Shown: piece by piece, positions 53,272 to 61,997 of the stretch
How positions within the stretch are numbered: position 1 is the first letter of the stretch
How the letters are laid out: each line of letters starts with the position of its first letter
NCBI GenBank assembly: GCA_963845975.1
Contig: CAWJUD010000002.1
Location: forward strand, 434,001-498,000
DNA length: 64,000 bases
Origin: JBEKIK01 sp963845975
GTDB taxonomy: Bacteria > Planctomycetota > Planctomycetia > Pirellulales > Thermoguttaceae
Direction of reading: 5' to 3'
Position numbers and translations under genes: made by a program
The notes under the pieces: model-generated
The model's input: only the letters and a program-made list of their open reading frames with translations
Database searches by the model: none
Told to the model about the DNA's origin: nothing

Positions 53272-54387
53272 TTATAACATTTCCCGGAACTGGCCGAAGA
53301 GGTAATTGCTATCGTGCGGGCCGGCGGAGGCTTCGGGGTGGTATTGGACGCTGAAGGCGGGGGCGGTTTTGTGTCGCATGCCTTCCACCGTGTTGTCGTT
53401 GAGATTTAGATGAGTGATTTCGAGTTCCGCAGGCAGAGAATTGGCGTCCACGGCAAAGCCGTGATTCTGCGTGGTGATTTCCACGCGGCCGGTGAGCTTA
53501 TTGAGCACTGGTTGGTTCGCGCCGCGATGGCCGAATTTTAGTTTGTAGGTTTTCGCACCGCAGGCCAGGGCCAAAAGTTGATGGCCCAGACAGATGCCGA
53601 AGATCGGCTTTTTGCCCAATAGGTCGCGGATGGTTTTTTGGGCGTAATCCAAGGGTTCCGGATCGCCGGGGCCGTTCGACAGGAACACGCCGGCCGGATT
53701 GTAGGCAAGCACTTCCTCGGCCGTGGCGGTGCCGGGCAGGATGGTCACGCGGCAGCCGGAGTCGAAAAGCCAGCGGGCGATGTTCCACTTCATGCCATAA
53801 TCCAAGGCCACGACCAGCGGCGAATCCGGGTCAACTGGTATTGAACCGTTCGGACGCAGGCGCGTCCAAGGGCTCAATGGCTCGTGCCACTCTATCGCCT
53901 TTTCCGGAATCACTTCGCGGACCAGATCGCGACCGACCAGGCCGGGACTGGCCTTGGCCTTGGCCACCAGGCTGGCGTCGTCAAGATCGACGGTCGAGAG
54001 AACGCCTTTCATCGCACCTAGTGTGCGGATCCGCCGGACCAGGGCCCGGGTATCGATGCCTTCCAGGCCGACGACGTTGTTTTTCTTGAGATAATCGCCC
54101 AGTTCGCCGTCGGCCCGAAAATTGCTCACCCGGCGGCTACGCTGGCGGACGACGAACCCGGCAAGGTGCGGCTTATGGCTTTCCACGTCTTCGGCGTTTA
54201 TGCCATAATTGCCGATCTCGGTGTAGGTCATGGTGACGATCTGCCCGCGATAACTGGGGTCGGTCAGAATCTCTTGGTAGCCGGTCATCGAGGTGTTGAA
54301 GCACACTTCGCCGTCTACTTCGCCTTCGGCGCCGAAGGAGGTTCCCGTGTAAACCGTACCATCTTCCAGGGCGAGTTTTGCGATCAT
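53272..54387 (-). CDS. carA: Carbamoyl-phosphate synthase small subunit
   Basis: Glutaminase subunit that feeds ammonia to CarB for arginine and pyrimidine synthesis. Started at the ATG at 54387 (MIAKLALEDGTVYTGTSFGA), it has 371 residues; a longer frame reaches 54486. N-terminal domain has CFNTSMTGYQEILTDPSY. The GATase domain has SNGPGDPEPL, the nucleophile Cys in FGICLGHQLLALACG, TTQNHGF, and the His/Glu pair in QYHPEASAGPHDS. carB is not in the window. Confidence 0.97.
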   Translation of the reverse strand: MIAKLALEDGTVYTGTSFGAEGEVDGEVCFNTSMTGYQEILTDPSYRGQIVTMTYTEIGNYGINAEDVESHKPHLAGFVVRQRSRRVSNFRADGELGDYLKKNNVVGLEGIDTRALVRRIRTLGAMKGVLSTVDLDDASLVAKAKASPGLVGRDLVREVIPEKAIEWHEPLSPWTRLRPNGSIPVDPDSPLVVALDYGMKWNIARWLFDSGCRVTILPGTATAEEVLAYNPAGVFLSNGPGDPEPLDYAQKTIRDLLGKKPIFGICLGHQLLALACGAKTYKLKFGHRGANQPVLNKLTGRVEITTQNHGFAVDANSLPAELEITHLNLNDNTVEGMRHKTAPAFSVQYHPEASAGPHDSNYLFGQFREML

Positions 54388-54462
54388 GGTCATAATTTTA
54401 TCGCTGATATAAATTACTGACTTAAAGTCCGGGCAATTGTCGGCCCGATAGCTGTTTATACT

Positions 54463-54554
54463 GGCTGTGGGTCTCTGAACTGGCACCTTTAAGATGCGAA
54501 GTTCGGGCAGCCTGAGATTGGGTTCTTGTACCGGCGAACAGGAACCCTTTTTTT
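54463..54554 (+). ncRNA. Possible plus-strand small RNA opposite the carA leader
   Basis: A strong terminator (54520-54554) points along the plus strand where no plus-strand gene lies upstream. Just before it, GTCTCTGAACT (54466) can pair with AGTTCGGGCAGCCTGAGA (54500). A TATACT at about 54452 could be its -10, but the -35 is poor. Alternatively the hairpin belongs to the carA leader read on the minus strand. Confidence 0.3.
54520..54554 (+). terminator. Hairpin with T7 tail upstream of carA
   Basis: GGGTTC pairs with GAACCC around TTGTACCGGCGAACAG, extended by TGT/ACA pairing, then seven T on the plus strand. Confidence 0.6.
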
Positions 54555-54755
54555 ATTTTCCTAATTGCGCAACTATCGGCAACAGCCTCTATTATGATTT
54601 TACTCGCATCCGTCGTGTTGGCATAGATACCCAAGCACCACCATGCCGGGTGGGGCTTAAATATGTCCGGATTTATACTATTAAATCTTAGACCGTAAAC
54701 TTTAGGCTGTGAGCTGAAGGTTAATAAATGACAACTAAAATAACTGATAACCGTA

Positions 54756-55574
54756 TTAACGATGATCCGCTGCGATGTCAGGCGGTTTAGTGCGAGGCGT
54801 TATTGCGCCTTGTTCCCGGCGCAACACGGCCAGCAGACTGGCCCCGGATGAATATCCTCGCGATTCTTGCCGCCGAAGAGCTTTCACCAATCGTTTGCTT
54901 TCGCCGGCAAGGATTTGCTCAAGCAGATAATTGCTGACTGGATTGGGCATCCAGAAATCGGTCCCTGCACGGCCCGCCGCACGATGCCGGCGTTGATTCC
55001 AAGCACGAACAACACGAATCAAGGGCAGCAACCGGCTGTTAAAATGGGAAAGGAGTAACGGCGCCACGGGCAAACCGGCCCAAACCTTTTCCAAACGGCT
55101 GGCATCGTAACGGCGATAATGTCCGAAGGATTCGTCATGCACGGACCAGAGCGACTCGTCGGCCGGAACTGTCAGCAGGAAATAGCAGCCTGGCGCGGCA
55201 GGGGCCAACAGCCGCGAGAAAAAAAGAAAATCATCGCTGACATGCTCCAACACGTCCATCAGCAAAATCAAGCGTGCCTGCCCGACTAGATCGCCCAGAT
55301 CGTCCGGCACCAGGCCGGTTATAAACCGCACTCGGGGAAATCGTTGCCGTGCCAATTCGATCGCTTCGGCCGAGGTATCGATTCCCACGCAGGCATAACG
55401 GCCGGCCAAGGCGGCGATATTCGCCCCGGTGCCGCAGCCCACGTCGATAACCAGCGACTGGGGCGAAGGCGGCAGAACTTCGGCCGCCAACCGCGACATG
55501 ATCAGCCGCCGGCCGACAAACCACCAATGCCGTTGCTCGATGTCGGCGTGCAGTCGGTATTGAGCGGTTTGCAT
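54756..55574 (-). CDS. Class I SAM-dependent methyltransferase
   Basis: 272 residues. The N-terminus ADIEQRHWWFVGRRLIMSRL is typical of methyltransferases of surface-polysaccharide or lipid loci. SAM motif VIDVGCGTGANIAALAG is near residue 43, with LILLMDVLEHVSDDFLFFSR following and YDASRLEKVWAGL near 180. The C-terminal third is basic and helical. No pathway partner is adjacent. Confidence 0.9.
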   Translation of the reverse strand: MQTAQYRLHADIEQRHWWFVGRRLIMSRLAAEVLPPSPQSLVIDVGCGTGANIAALAGRYACVGIDTSAEAIELARQRFPRVRFITGLVPDDLGDLVGQARLILLMDVLEHVSDDFLFFSRLLAPAAPGCYFLLTVPADESLWSVHDESFGHYRRYDASRLEKVWAGLPVAPLLLSHFNSRLLPLIRVVRAWNQRRHRAAGRAGTDFWMPNPVSNYLLEQILAGESKRLVKALRRQESRGYSSGASLLAVLRREQGAITPRTKPPDIAADHR

Positions 55575-55733
55575 TAAACGTTATAAGTTATAAGTTATCA
55601 GTTTTTAGTTTATTGGGAACAGCGTCGATTGTACTGCTCGGAAGGCTATTGGGCAATTGGAAAGGTCCGTTAAAATATTTCCTATGGCTCTTTTGTTCTG
55701 GACGAACTCTATAACCTGACATATTATGTAAAT

Positions 55734-55985
55734 ATGAAGTTTACGCAGTATTTTCTGCATACACACGACCGGCCCGACCGCCGTGACATTCGGATTGAAT
55801 GGATCGAACAAGTTATTACCAACCCCATTAAAGAAGTCGTGCAGACCGATGGGCGGATTAAAAGGTGGGGAATAATACACGAAGCCGGTGGAAAGTATCT
55901 GCGTGTAGTGCTGCTCGCAGACGGCAAGACCATTCACAATGCTTTTTTTGACCGAAGATTTAGGGAGGTGGAAGATGAAGGTTAA
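55734..55985 (+). CDS. DUF4258-like small protein
   Basis: 83 residues. IRIEWIEQVITNPIKEVVQT DGRIKRWG followed by YLRVVLLADGKTIHNAFFDR resembles DUF4258, a RelE-like fold found in toxin-antitoxin settings. Its last codons overlap the start of the next gene by eleven bases, so the two are cotranslated. Toxin activity is inferred from family and arrangement only. Confidence 0.65.
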   Translation: MKFTQYFLHTHDRPDRRDIRIEWIEQVITNPIKEVVQTDGRIKRWGIIHEAGGKYLRVVLLADGKTIHNAFFDRRFREVEDEG

Positions 55986-56172
55986 GTACTTTCCAGATAC
56001 TGATACGCTTCTTGTCAATTTTAGCGACAAAAAGATCGCGGAAACCCATGACCTGAACGAAAACGTTCTAGTTGAACTCGATGAAAATGGACATGTTGTC
56101 AGCATGACTATCGAACATGCAAAGCAACAAATGGATATCAGCGAATTCTCCTATCAACTGGCTCCCGTTTAA
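55975..56172 (+). CDS. DUF2283 family protein
   Basis: 65 residues from the ATG at 55975, preceded by GGGAGGTGG. MKVKYFPDTDTLLVNFSDKK and NVLVELDENGHVVSMTIEHA match DUF2283. These proteins are commonly encoded directly after DUF4258-type genes and may act as antitoxins. A frame opening at 55939 would extend it, but without a ribosome-binding site. Confidence 0.8.
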   Translation: MKVKYFPDTDTLLVNFSDKKIAETHDLNENVLVELDENGHVVSMTIEHAKQQMDISEFSYQLAPV

Positions 56173-56239
56173 CACAGTTGGTTTCCCATCCACCGACCAT
56201 GCTTCGCATTGTTTCCGGTCGGGGTTATACTTCCATATC

Positions 56240-57469
56240 CTACTTTCCCAGGCAGCGGCCGATTTGCCGCACGGCCTGGCGGAGTCGATTTTCGTTCTCT
56301 ACCAGGGCGAGTCTCAGGTGGCCTTCGCCCGCCGGACCGAAACCGGCCCCCGGGCTGACGGCCACGTCGCCCTCTTGAAGCAGTTTCATGGCGAATTCGA
56401 AGGAAGTCGTTTGCGAGGCCCAGGGCTCGGGCATTTTCGTCCACACGAACATGGTTGCCTTGGGGCGTTCGACGGGCCAACCCAGCCGTTCCAGGCCTTC
56501 GCATAGCACGTCGCGCCGCCGCTGATAAATCGCCGCCTGCGCCTCCACTGCCGCATCGGTGTGGCGCAAGGCCACGATGGCCGCAATCTGAATGGGCTGG
56601 AACATGCCGTAGTCGTAATAACCTTTAATTGTGGTAAGCGCCCGAAGCATCTCGTCGTTTCCGGCGGCAAAACCCACGCGCCACCCGGCCATGTTGTAGC
56701 CTTTGCTCATGGTCGTGAGTTCCACGCCCACGTCGATTGCTCCAGGGGCGGCGAGAAAACTCGGCGTCTTGTACCCGTCGAAGGCCACGTCGGCATAGGC
56801 CAGGTCGCTGATGACCATGAATTTCCAACGCTTGGCCAGTTTCACCACCTCCACGTAAAATTCCGGCTCAACTACGGTGGTCGTAGGATTATGCGGAAAA
56901 TTGATAATCAATAATTTCGGCCGGGGAACAATGTGCCGGCAGGTGTAATCAATATTAGATAGAAATTTCGCGGGATTGGTCACTTCCAAAAGGATCGCGT
57001 TAGCGGCAGCCATTGCCACCGCGTAAAGATGGGCGGGATAGTGAGGAGCGGGTACGATTGCCGTGTCGCCCGGCCCCACCAATGCCAGGCATATATGACT
57101 AAATCCCTCCTTTGATCCCAGGCACACCAGGACCTGATTTTGCGGGTCGAGTCTTACGCCGTGTTGTTTGAAGTATTTCGAGGCCACCTCGCGGCGCAAA
57201 CTCAAAATGCCTTTAGCCTCGGAATAGCCGTGATTTTTTGGATCCCGGGCGGCTTCTGTGAGCTTATCCACGACTAAATCTTGCGGCGGATCGCTGGGAT
57301 TGCCCATGCCCAGGTCGATTACATCGTCGCCCGCGCGGCGCTTATCGTACAACAATTTGTTAATTTGGGCAAAAAGATAGGGTGGCAGCCGGCGCACACG
57401 ATCGGCCACCTCAATGATAAACGGTTGGTTGGTTGAGGTTTGCTCGCCTATGGACCGGTCTTCGCTCAT
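56240..57469 (-). CDS. Class I aminotransferase (AlaC/LL-DAP aminotransferase-like)
   Basis: 409 residues from the ATG at 57469. PLP enzyme with GNPSDPP, GYSEAKGILSLRREVASKYF, APHYPAHLYAVAMA, INFPHNPTTTVVEPEF, SDLAYADVAFDGYKTPS, and the Schiff-base Lys in TMSKGYNMAGWRVGF. The C-terminal Arg is in GHLRLALVENENRL. The best family guess is the AlaC/YfdZ group (glutamate-pyruvate transaminase) often annotated as LL-diaminopimelate aminotransferase. Because this genome has lysA, a role in lysine synthesis is possible but unproven. Confidence 0.93.
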   Translation of the reverse strand: MSEDRSIGEQTSTNQPFIIEVADRVRRLPPYLFAQINKLLYDKRRAGDDVIDLGMGNPSDPPQDLVVDKLTEAARDPKNHGYSEAKGILSLRREVASKYFKQHGVRLDPQNQVLVCLGSKEGFSHICLALVGPGDTAIVPAPHYPAHLYAVAMAAANAILLEVTNPAKFLSNIDYTCRHIVPRPKLLIINFPHNPTTTVVEPEFYVEVVKLAKRWKFMVISDLAYADVAFDGYKTPSFLAAPGAIDVGVELTTMSKGYNMAGWRVGFAAGNDEMLRALTTIKGYYDYGMFQPIQIAAIVALRHTDAAVEAQAAIYQRRRDVLCEGLERLGWPVERPKATMFVWTKMPEPWASQTTSFEFAMKLLQEGDVAVSPGAGFGPAGEGHLRLALVENENRLRQAVRQIGRCLGK

Positions 57470-57574
57470 GATATGAATCCTCAAAAAGTTGATCTTAAGC
57501 ATATTCCCATTGTCTAAAATCCGCTAGACCCGGGTTATTAATGACCCGGGATTTGCCATGCAGAGTGTGAAACA

Positions 57575-57635
57575 TTAGCCCGAAGCGCAAGCGAGGAAAA
57601 ACACGTTTTTTCGCCCTCGCTAGCGCTTCGGGCTA
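57575..57635. repeat. Inverted TAGCCCGAAGCGCAAGCGAG element
   Basis: TTAGCCCGAAGCGCAAGCGA at 57575 faces CTCGCTAGCGCTTCGGGCTA ending at 57635, around a short T-rich loop. I recall this sequence family as common in Rhodopirellula-type genomes. It can fold into a strong hairpin after rimI. Confidence 0.8.
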
Positions 57636-57696
57636 GTGTAAATTCATGATTAAAGCGGGTAAGTCCCGGCACTTGCGCTTAAAAGACTCGCTCCCG

Positions 57697-58215
57697 CTAT
57701 CCGGCCAGGCGCGTAATGCGGTTGGGCGTTTGGGCAGGAAGTTTTTCCGGGCGGTAGCGGTATTGCATAATGTAGGCGTCTTCCGGGGTATCGGCGTAAT
57801 AACTGCGCAACACCGATACCGCGCGGAAACCGTTCTCGCGGAAAAACAATTGCGCGGAAAGGTTGGTTTCGCGGACTTCCAGCAAGATCCGGGTGCGGCG
57901 TTGCGTGGAGAGTTTGGCTGTCAGTTTGGCGATCATTTGACTGCCCACGCCCTGGCGTTGGAAGTTTTTTGCCACCACGAAATTCAGCACGTGAATCCGG
58001 GTTTTATGGAGTTCATAAATCATGAACCCCACCACCCGATCGTCATGTTCGGCCACCATGCCGATACAATTGCGCTGCCTTAGACAATTGACGAAGTCGT
58101 CTTCGCTCCAAGGATACTCGAAACATTCTTTTTCGATGGCCAGGACTTCGGACATATCTCGCCGAATCATCCAGCGAATGTGGACGCGGACTTCCTGTTT
58201 CTGGTCGGAATGCAT
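57697..58215 (-). CDS. rimI: GNAT acetyltransferase, RimI-like
   Basis: 172 residues. The GNAT fold is visible: IRRDMSEVLAIEKECFEYPW (motif C/D region with the RimI-type E-x-x-C-F-x-x-P-W), DRVVGFMIYELHKTRIHVLN, then the acetyl-CoA loop QRQGVGSQMI and ETNLSAQLFFRENGFRAVSV. RimI acetylates the N-terminus of ribosomal protein S18, and relatives modify other proteins. The length is slightly above average because of a Pro/Arg C-terminal tail. Confidence 0.85.
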   Translation of the reverse strand: MHSDQKQEVRVHIRWMIRRDMSEVLAIEKECFEYPWSEDDFVNCLRQRNCIGMVAEHDDRVVGFMIYELHKTRIHVLNFVVAKNFQRQGVGSQMIAKLTAKLSTQRRTRILLEVRETNLSAQLFFRENGFRAVSVLRSYYADTPEDAYIMQYRYRPEKLPAQTPNRITRLAG

Positions 58216-58677
58216 GCCGGCCTCCTTCCTTGCAGGCCGGTCACCGTTTCAGATGGTGACCTTCGCATCGTTCCCGGGACGCTACTTCGCGCCCTATGGC
58301 TTGGGCAACTGGTTTCCGTGTCGCCCCACGCAGCCTCATTACCAGCGGGGCATATACAGTACCATAACCGGGCCGCCATTCCAATACGAACTGGCGGCGG
58401 TTTTTAATAGGCAAATAGCAAAATTCAATGTCCCCTCTCCCGACCTACCGACCATGCTCCGCATGGTGCCCGTCGGTGCCCGGAAAGGGTTAGGGTGAAG
58501 GCTTTGGACCAAAAAATGTCTTGCCTTATTTGTGAGATTTTCCCATACCCTCAACTATTGCCCCTTTCCCAAAGGATTCTTGCATGGCCTAATATTCTTG
58601 TCCGACTTCAAAAAGACAGGCAAGAATGCCTGTCCTTCTGTTAAAAAATGTTAGGTCGCTTTGATATGGCGTCCAAG
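58216..58677. repeat. Intergenic region with a REP-like element
   Basis: A palindromic element at 58430-58501 begins CCCCTCTCCCGACCTACCGA and ends GGTTAGGGTGAAGG; it shares both ends with the copy inside lysA. The inner part adds a palindrome (ACCATGCTCCGCATGGTGCC). A short AAAGACAGGCAAGAATGCCT hairpin is near 58611. No gene was seen. Confidence 0.75.
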
Positions 58678-61600
58678 CTACTTGGAAGACGAACTGCCCG
58701 ACGACTTGGAGCCATTGCCCTTGGACTTCTGTTTATTGTTCGATTCCGGCTGTTTGGAAGTTGGCGACGGAGTCTTTCCTTTGGAGCCGCCTCCTCCCAG
58801 GATGTCGGACAGGACCTCGCGCGCCTGTTGGCTGCTGACGCCTTGCCCTAATTTGACGACTTTGATGGTGGAAGTCGGCGCAGCCGCCGCGTCCAGGTCC
58901 TTGACCATCTTTTGCACCTGCTCGAACAGGTATGCGGGGGCCGAAACAACCAGGGAGTTCGACAATTCGTCGATTCCGATGGAAAGTTGCCCTTTGAATT
59001 TCGGCATTTTCTGATCTTTCTTTCCATCCTCGTCGCTGGAAAATTCATAAATGTACATCCGGCTGGAATCACGTTCGTTAGGCTTTGCCCCCTGCAATGC
59101 CTTGTCGTTGGCGCTGAGCAAATCGCGGTACACGTCCTTGACGGTTTCCGCAATTACCTTGGCCTTGGAATATTGCAGATGAATAGTCTCGGTCTTGCGG
59201 ACCGACTGCGAATCGTCGGGCTGCTTGTCGTAAAGATCGATCAATTCCGCGATAGTCTTCAATTGGCCCGCGTCGGCGTTTTCCACGAGAATGGTATTGC
59301 TTTCCGAATCGGATATGAATTTCAGCGGGCGCCGCTTGGACAACCGGTTTTGACGGTCGTCTTTGGAATCGTCCTGGCCATAACCGTAAATATAATCCAA
59401 GATATTCGTTCGCGAGTCCTTCTTTTCTTCATCCTTGAAGAAATCCTCGAGATTCAAGGCCACCCCATAGGCCCAGGCATATTTCAATTTAAAAACTTTG
59501 TAACTCCTGCGAGGCGGCGCAAGCTGGGCCGCCAATTCCTCCATGGAATCCAGGGCATCGGTATCCTCGCTTGATATGATTAATCGCCCCTCTGCATCCA
59601 TCTTGATCTCCACGGAAGGCGGCGTTTTGCCGGAAGGCTCCTTGGATTCCGCCCACGGCGCTCCTTCGCGGCTGAATTGTACAAACTTCAGGGCATCCGA
59701 CTCCGTCGCCTCCGCGCGGGCGTTTTTTGTAACCGGCTCAGACGGCAGGATTTGTTCTATCGCAGGTTTTGGCGGCGTTTTTTCCGCGGCCGGAGCAGGA
59801 TTCACCAATAATGGATTGGGGGCCATCGTCGGCCATGCCCGCCGGATCTTCTCCAGCAACTCCTCCCCCTCCTTGCTATCGCGGACGTTGATTACCCGCT
59901 GAGTTTCGCGGCGGCTGCCCTTGGGCGGAATTTCACCCAGTTTCACGAGCAGATTTTCCACCTCGCCCAATTCCACCTCGTTGGTCCACAGCAGCAACCG
60001 GTTGTGGTCCACGTCGGCCTCGACGCGGAATTCATTGACGCTTTTGTCCTTGTCGCCGGACTGGTTCCCATAATCCGTCATCCAATACGGCTGGCGGGCG
60101 GGCTTTTCCTTTTTCTCCCCCAGCATCATGAACGTGATCGAACCGGCGACGTAATCGGCCGCCAGGCGCCGCAGGCGAATCACCTCGAAGCGGCGCTCGC
60201 TGCCGCTGAGCTTTTCCACCACGGAACGAATCGTGACGTGGTCGGCCAGCGAGGCATAGGCCACAATCGCCTTATTTTTCTTGTCGATTTGCAACCGGGT
60301 GGTGGGATCGAGATTTCCTATTTCCTGCAGCGTCTTAACCACCGGTTCCGGATCGACCCCCGTTATGCGATATACTTGCATGCGGTTCACGTTGGTCAAC
60401 AACGACTGAGTGGTGTCCAACGGCACGTCGATGGCGCTGACGGCTTGGGAAATGATGGCCATTTTATCGGGCGGGGCATGAGCCAGGATGCTGTTTCTCC
60501 GTTGATTCAGGACCAGTGTCACCTGCGGTTTCGGCTTGAGCATGCCCTGCACCCCGGGCTGTCCCCCTTGTTGCTGCTGTTGTTGCTGCTGTTGCATGCG
60601 GGCCATCATCATGGCCTGCTGCTGGGGATTGTCTCCGCCCGGCTGGGGATTTTGCCCGCCCGGCATGCCCGGCATCACCTCGCCTTTCGCATCCGGACCC
60701 AGCAATGTCTGCAACTGCTCGAGGACCTCGCTGGCGCGGGCATATTGCAGCACGAATTCCCGCACGAGCCGCTGCTGGTTGTCGGCCGACTGCACGTCGT
60801 TTAACAGCGACCGTATCTCGCGCAAGTTAATCACCGCATCCAGGGCCTCCAGCCGATTCATGGATTTAAGGGGAGTAAGCTTCCCGTTGGGACTTTTCAT
60901 GGGATTGATCTCTTCGATGATCGCATCCGCCATTAGCCAGTCCAAGGGGAAGGAAACCTTCACGAATTCGTGGGGATCGCGCTGGTCGAGTTCCTCGGGC
61001 GTGACTCGGGGCACCAGACTCGGATCGAGGTCCTTGATACTTGCCGCCGTAAGAACCTCGCCATTGCATAGCAATGTATATCCCCGCGCTAAAAGATGCT
61101 GGTTAATTAAATCCCGCGTTTCGCGAACCGTGTATCGCCGCTGGGTGCTGAGATTAAGAAAATCGCCGGGGAGTTTTTGCCAATCAAGGCTCATTCCCGA
61201 TATATCGGCCAACCATTTCAGCACCGGTTCCCAAGGTTGCCCCTGAAAACTGAAGCGGACTTTTCCATCCGCATCCGGCCGAACCTTTAATTCATCGGGG
61301 TTGGGCGGTTTGGGCGGCGTTGTGGGGCGCATGGCGGGCTTGGGTTCCTCAGGCTTGGCCGAATCGCCTGCTTTTCCCTGCGGCCCTTCCTGCTTACCCG
61401 AAGTTTCGCCCTGCTTGTCTGTTTTCTTCGCTCCCTCGTCCGCCTTTACCGCCGGGGTGCCTGTTTTGATCACCTCTTCGCCCGGCTTTTCGGAGTTGGC
61501 CGTCGGCAGTTGGCCGGATTTGTTTGCATCGGGCTGTGCTTTGGATTCGGATTCCGAAGCCGCCGCGGCAGGTGCGACTTGAATGGAACCGCCTACAGCA

Positions 61601-61713
61601 ACCTTCTCATCATCACCTGTTGAAATCCTTGCTCCAAACAAAACAGATGCCAGCACAGTTATGGACCAAGTGATCCGCCCCAGCCATAGACCTCTTCCCC
61701 GCCTATTTGCCAT
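58678..61713 (-). CDS. Secretin N-domain repeat protein, Gln-rich
   Basis: 1011 residues from the ATG at 61713 (a longer frame reaches 61749). N-terminal hydrophobic signal (ITWSITVLASVLFGARIS), then an acidic Lys/Pro/Glu linker to about residue 150. A secretin/TonB short N-terminal domain follows (VRFSFQGQPWEPVLKWLADI, YTVRETRDLINQHLLARGYT). Several GspD N1/N2-like repeats come next (VFKLKYAWAYGVALNLEDFF, ETIHLQYSKAKVIAETVKDV), separated by polar linkers and a nine-Gln run. It ends in a Lys/Ser tail. The pore-forming secretin beta-domain is not visible, so it may be a periplasmic accessory rather than a pore. Confidence 0.85.
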   Translation of the reverse strand: MANRRGRGLWLGRITWSITVLASVLFGARISTGDDEKVAVGGSIQVAPAAAASESESKAQPDANKSGQLPTANSEKPGEEVIKTGTPAVKADEGAKKTDKQGETSGKQEGPQGKAGDSAKPEEPKPAMRPTTPPKPPNPDELKVRPDADGKVRFSFQGQPWEPVLKWLADISGMSLDWQKLPGDFLNLSTQRRYTVRETRDLINQHLLARGYTLLCNGEVLTAASIKDLDPSLVPRVTPEELDQRDPHEFVKVSFPLDWLMADAIIEEINPMKSPNGKLTPLKSMNRLEALDAVINLREIRSLLNDVQSADNQQRLVREFVLQYARASEVLEQLQTLLGPDAKGEVMPGMPGGQNPQPGGDNPQQQAMMMARMQQQQQQQQQGGQPGVQGMLKPKPQVTLVLNQRRNSILAHAPPDKMAIISQAVSAIDVPLDTTQSLLTNVNRMQVYRITGVDPEPVVKTLQEIGNLDPTTRLQIDKKNKAIVAYASLADHVTIRSVVEKLSGSERRFEVIRLRRLAADYVAGSITFMMLGEKKEKPARQPYWMTDYGNQSGDKDKSVNEFRVEADVDHNRLLLWTNEVELGEVENLLVKLGEIPPKGSRRETQRVINVRDSKEGEELLEKIRRAWPTMAPNPLLVNPAPAAEKTPPKPAIEQILPSEPVTKNARAEATESDALKFVQFSREGAPWAESKEPSGKTPPSVEIKMDAEGRLIISSEDTDALDSMEELAAQLAPPRRSYKVFKLKYAWAYGVALNLEDFFKDEEKKDSRTNILDYIYGYGQDDSKDDRQNRLSKRRPLKFISDSESNTILVENADAGQLKTIAELIDLYDKQPDDSQSVRKTETIHLQYSKAKVIAETVKDVYRDLLSANDKALQGAKPNERDSSRMYIYEFSSDEDGKKDQKMPKFKGQLSIGIDELSNSLVVSAPAYLFEQVQKMVKDLDAAAAPTSTIKVVKLGQGVSSQQAREVLSDILGGGGSKGKTPSPTSKQPESNNKQKSKGNGSKSSGSSSSK

Positions 61714-61997
61714 GATAATTTTCCCGTCGTTACATAGGCATGACGACAAAACTCCGGGTTTTGGAGTTTATCACATATTATTTTGTCAATTCTCAACCAA
61801 AAAAGCAAGCATTTAATGGGCATAATACCACCAATTTAGCGGGGGAATGATAATAAGATTTAATTTTTTTCAAAAAGGACTGTGGAGAAGTAGGCAAAGT
61901 TTGCCGATTATTCGTGCTGCGTAGTTAGTGCGCTTTTTGCGGCTTGAATATTACGCTTTACAGGATACCATAGTCCCCCTTGTACAAGAGCACTTAA
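61714..61997. other. Shared upstream region of two divergent secretin-like genes
   Basis: AT-rich, 284 bases. TTGACA occurs on the minus strand near 61785, and AT-rich -10-like boxes are present on both strands, but no complete promoter could be fixed. No gene or known repeat. Confidence 0.4.
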
